A stretch of 64,000 nucleotides of DNA from Streptomyces umbrinus (GTDB lineage Bacteria > Actinomycetota > Actinomycetes > Streptomycetales > Streptomycetaceae). The notes beneath the pieces were generated by a model, which made no database searches, had not been told where the DNA came from, and saw nothing but the letters and a program-made list of their open reading frames with translations. The stretch is from positions 8,370,001 through 8,434,000 of the forward strand of contig NZ_JAUSZI010000002.1 in NCBI RefSeq assembly GCF_030817415.1, read 5' to 3'. Shown here piece by piece: positions 63,979 to 64,000 of the stretch (position 1 is the first letter of the stretch; each line of letters starts with the position of its first letter). Made by a program: the position numbers and the translations under genes.

Positions 63979-64000
63979 GGTGGTGAAATCTCGCTTCCAT

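Overview
The window is high-GC actinobacterial DNA, and codon use, gene content and gene order all point to Streptomyces. GTG and TTG starts are common and coding frames are strongly GC3-biased. Short palindromic intergenic repeats typical of streptomycetes are scattered between genes. From memory, the order malR-malEFG, glucosidase, amylase, pullulanase, glnII, glnA, lipA/lipB, aceE, sucB-lpd, pepA follows one arm-proximal core region of the S. coelicolor chromosome. I see no prophage, insertion sequence, CRISPR array, tRNA, rRNA or specialised-metabolite cluster. This is core metabolism plus regulators.

Layout. 1-2.1 kb: a divergent EamA transporter/LysR pair and a PAP2-type membrane protein. 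2.2-16.2 kb: a starch and maltodextrin regulon with a LacI-family repressor (malR), a maltose/maltodextrin ABC importer without its own ATPase (malEFG), an intracellular GH13 glucosidase, a secreted alpha-amylase and a very large secreted amylase-pullulanase. CTTGCA/TGCAAG operator-like sites recur upstream of these genes. 16.3-27.5 kb: a receiver-SpoIIE phosphatase, a tautomerase-family isomerase, a TetR regulator, a membrane protein with a sigma-like N-terminus, a TPR protein, a lipoprotein, a secreted DUF1996 protein, a histidine kinase/response regulator pair and an NAD-dependent epimerase.

27.6-39.5 kb is a nitrogen block. It holds a receiver-less OmpR-type regulator (probably glnRII) preceded by a 40-codon leader-like ORF, glutamine synthetase II (glnII) and glutamine synthetase I (glnA), with two clear GlnR boxes upstream of glnA. 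Between the two synthetases are MarR/hydrolase, ArsC-like, DoxX-like, AlkZ-like and pspAB-htpX genes. The DoxX-like frame seems to have lost its stop codon.

39.5-54.7 kb: RDD and DUF4191 membrane proteins, lipoate synthesis (lipA, lipB), an HTH/TPR regulator, an FAD oxidoreductase, a TIGR01777 epimerase, a GNAT, a second TetR, a MarP-like membrane protease, a peptidoglycan amidase, a DUF4240 protein, an SDR and a WYL regulator. 54.8-64 kb: pyruvate dehydrogenase E1 (aceE), a GntR regulator, the E2 (sucB/dlaT) and E3 (lpd) subunits in an operon, and leucyl aminopeptidase (pepA). Lipoate made by LipA/LipB is the cofactor of the E2 encoded about 16 kb away. Starch breakdown feeds glucose to glycolysis and on to this dehydrogenase complex, and 2-oxoglutarate is the carbon skeleton for glutamine synthesis.

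The most notable loose ends are the 40-aa leader-like ORF with tandem Cys codons before the GlnRII-like gene, a TGATCGATCA-type motif upstream of both aceE and lpd, the MalR-like operator series, the apparent nonstop change in the DoxX-like gene, and four intergenic inverted-repeat families.
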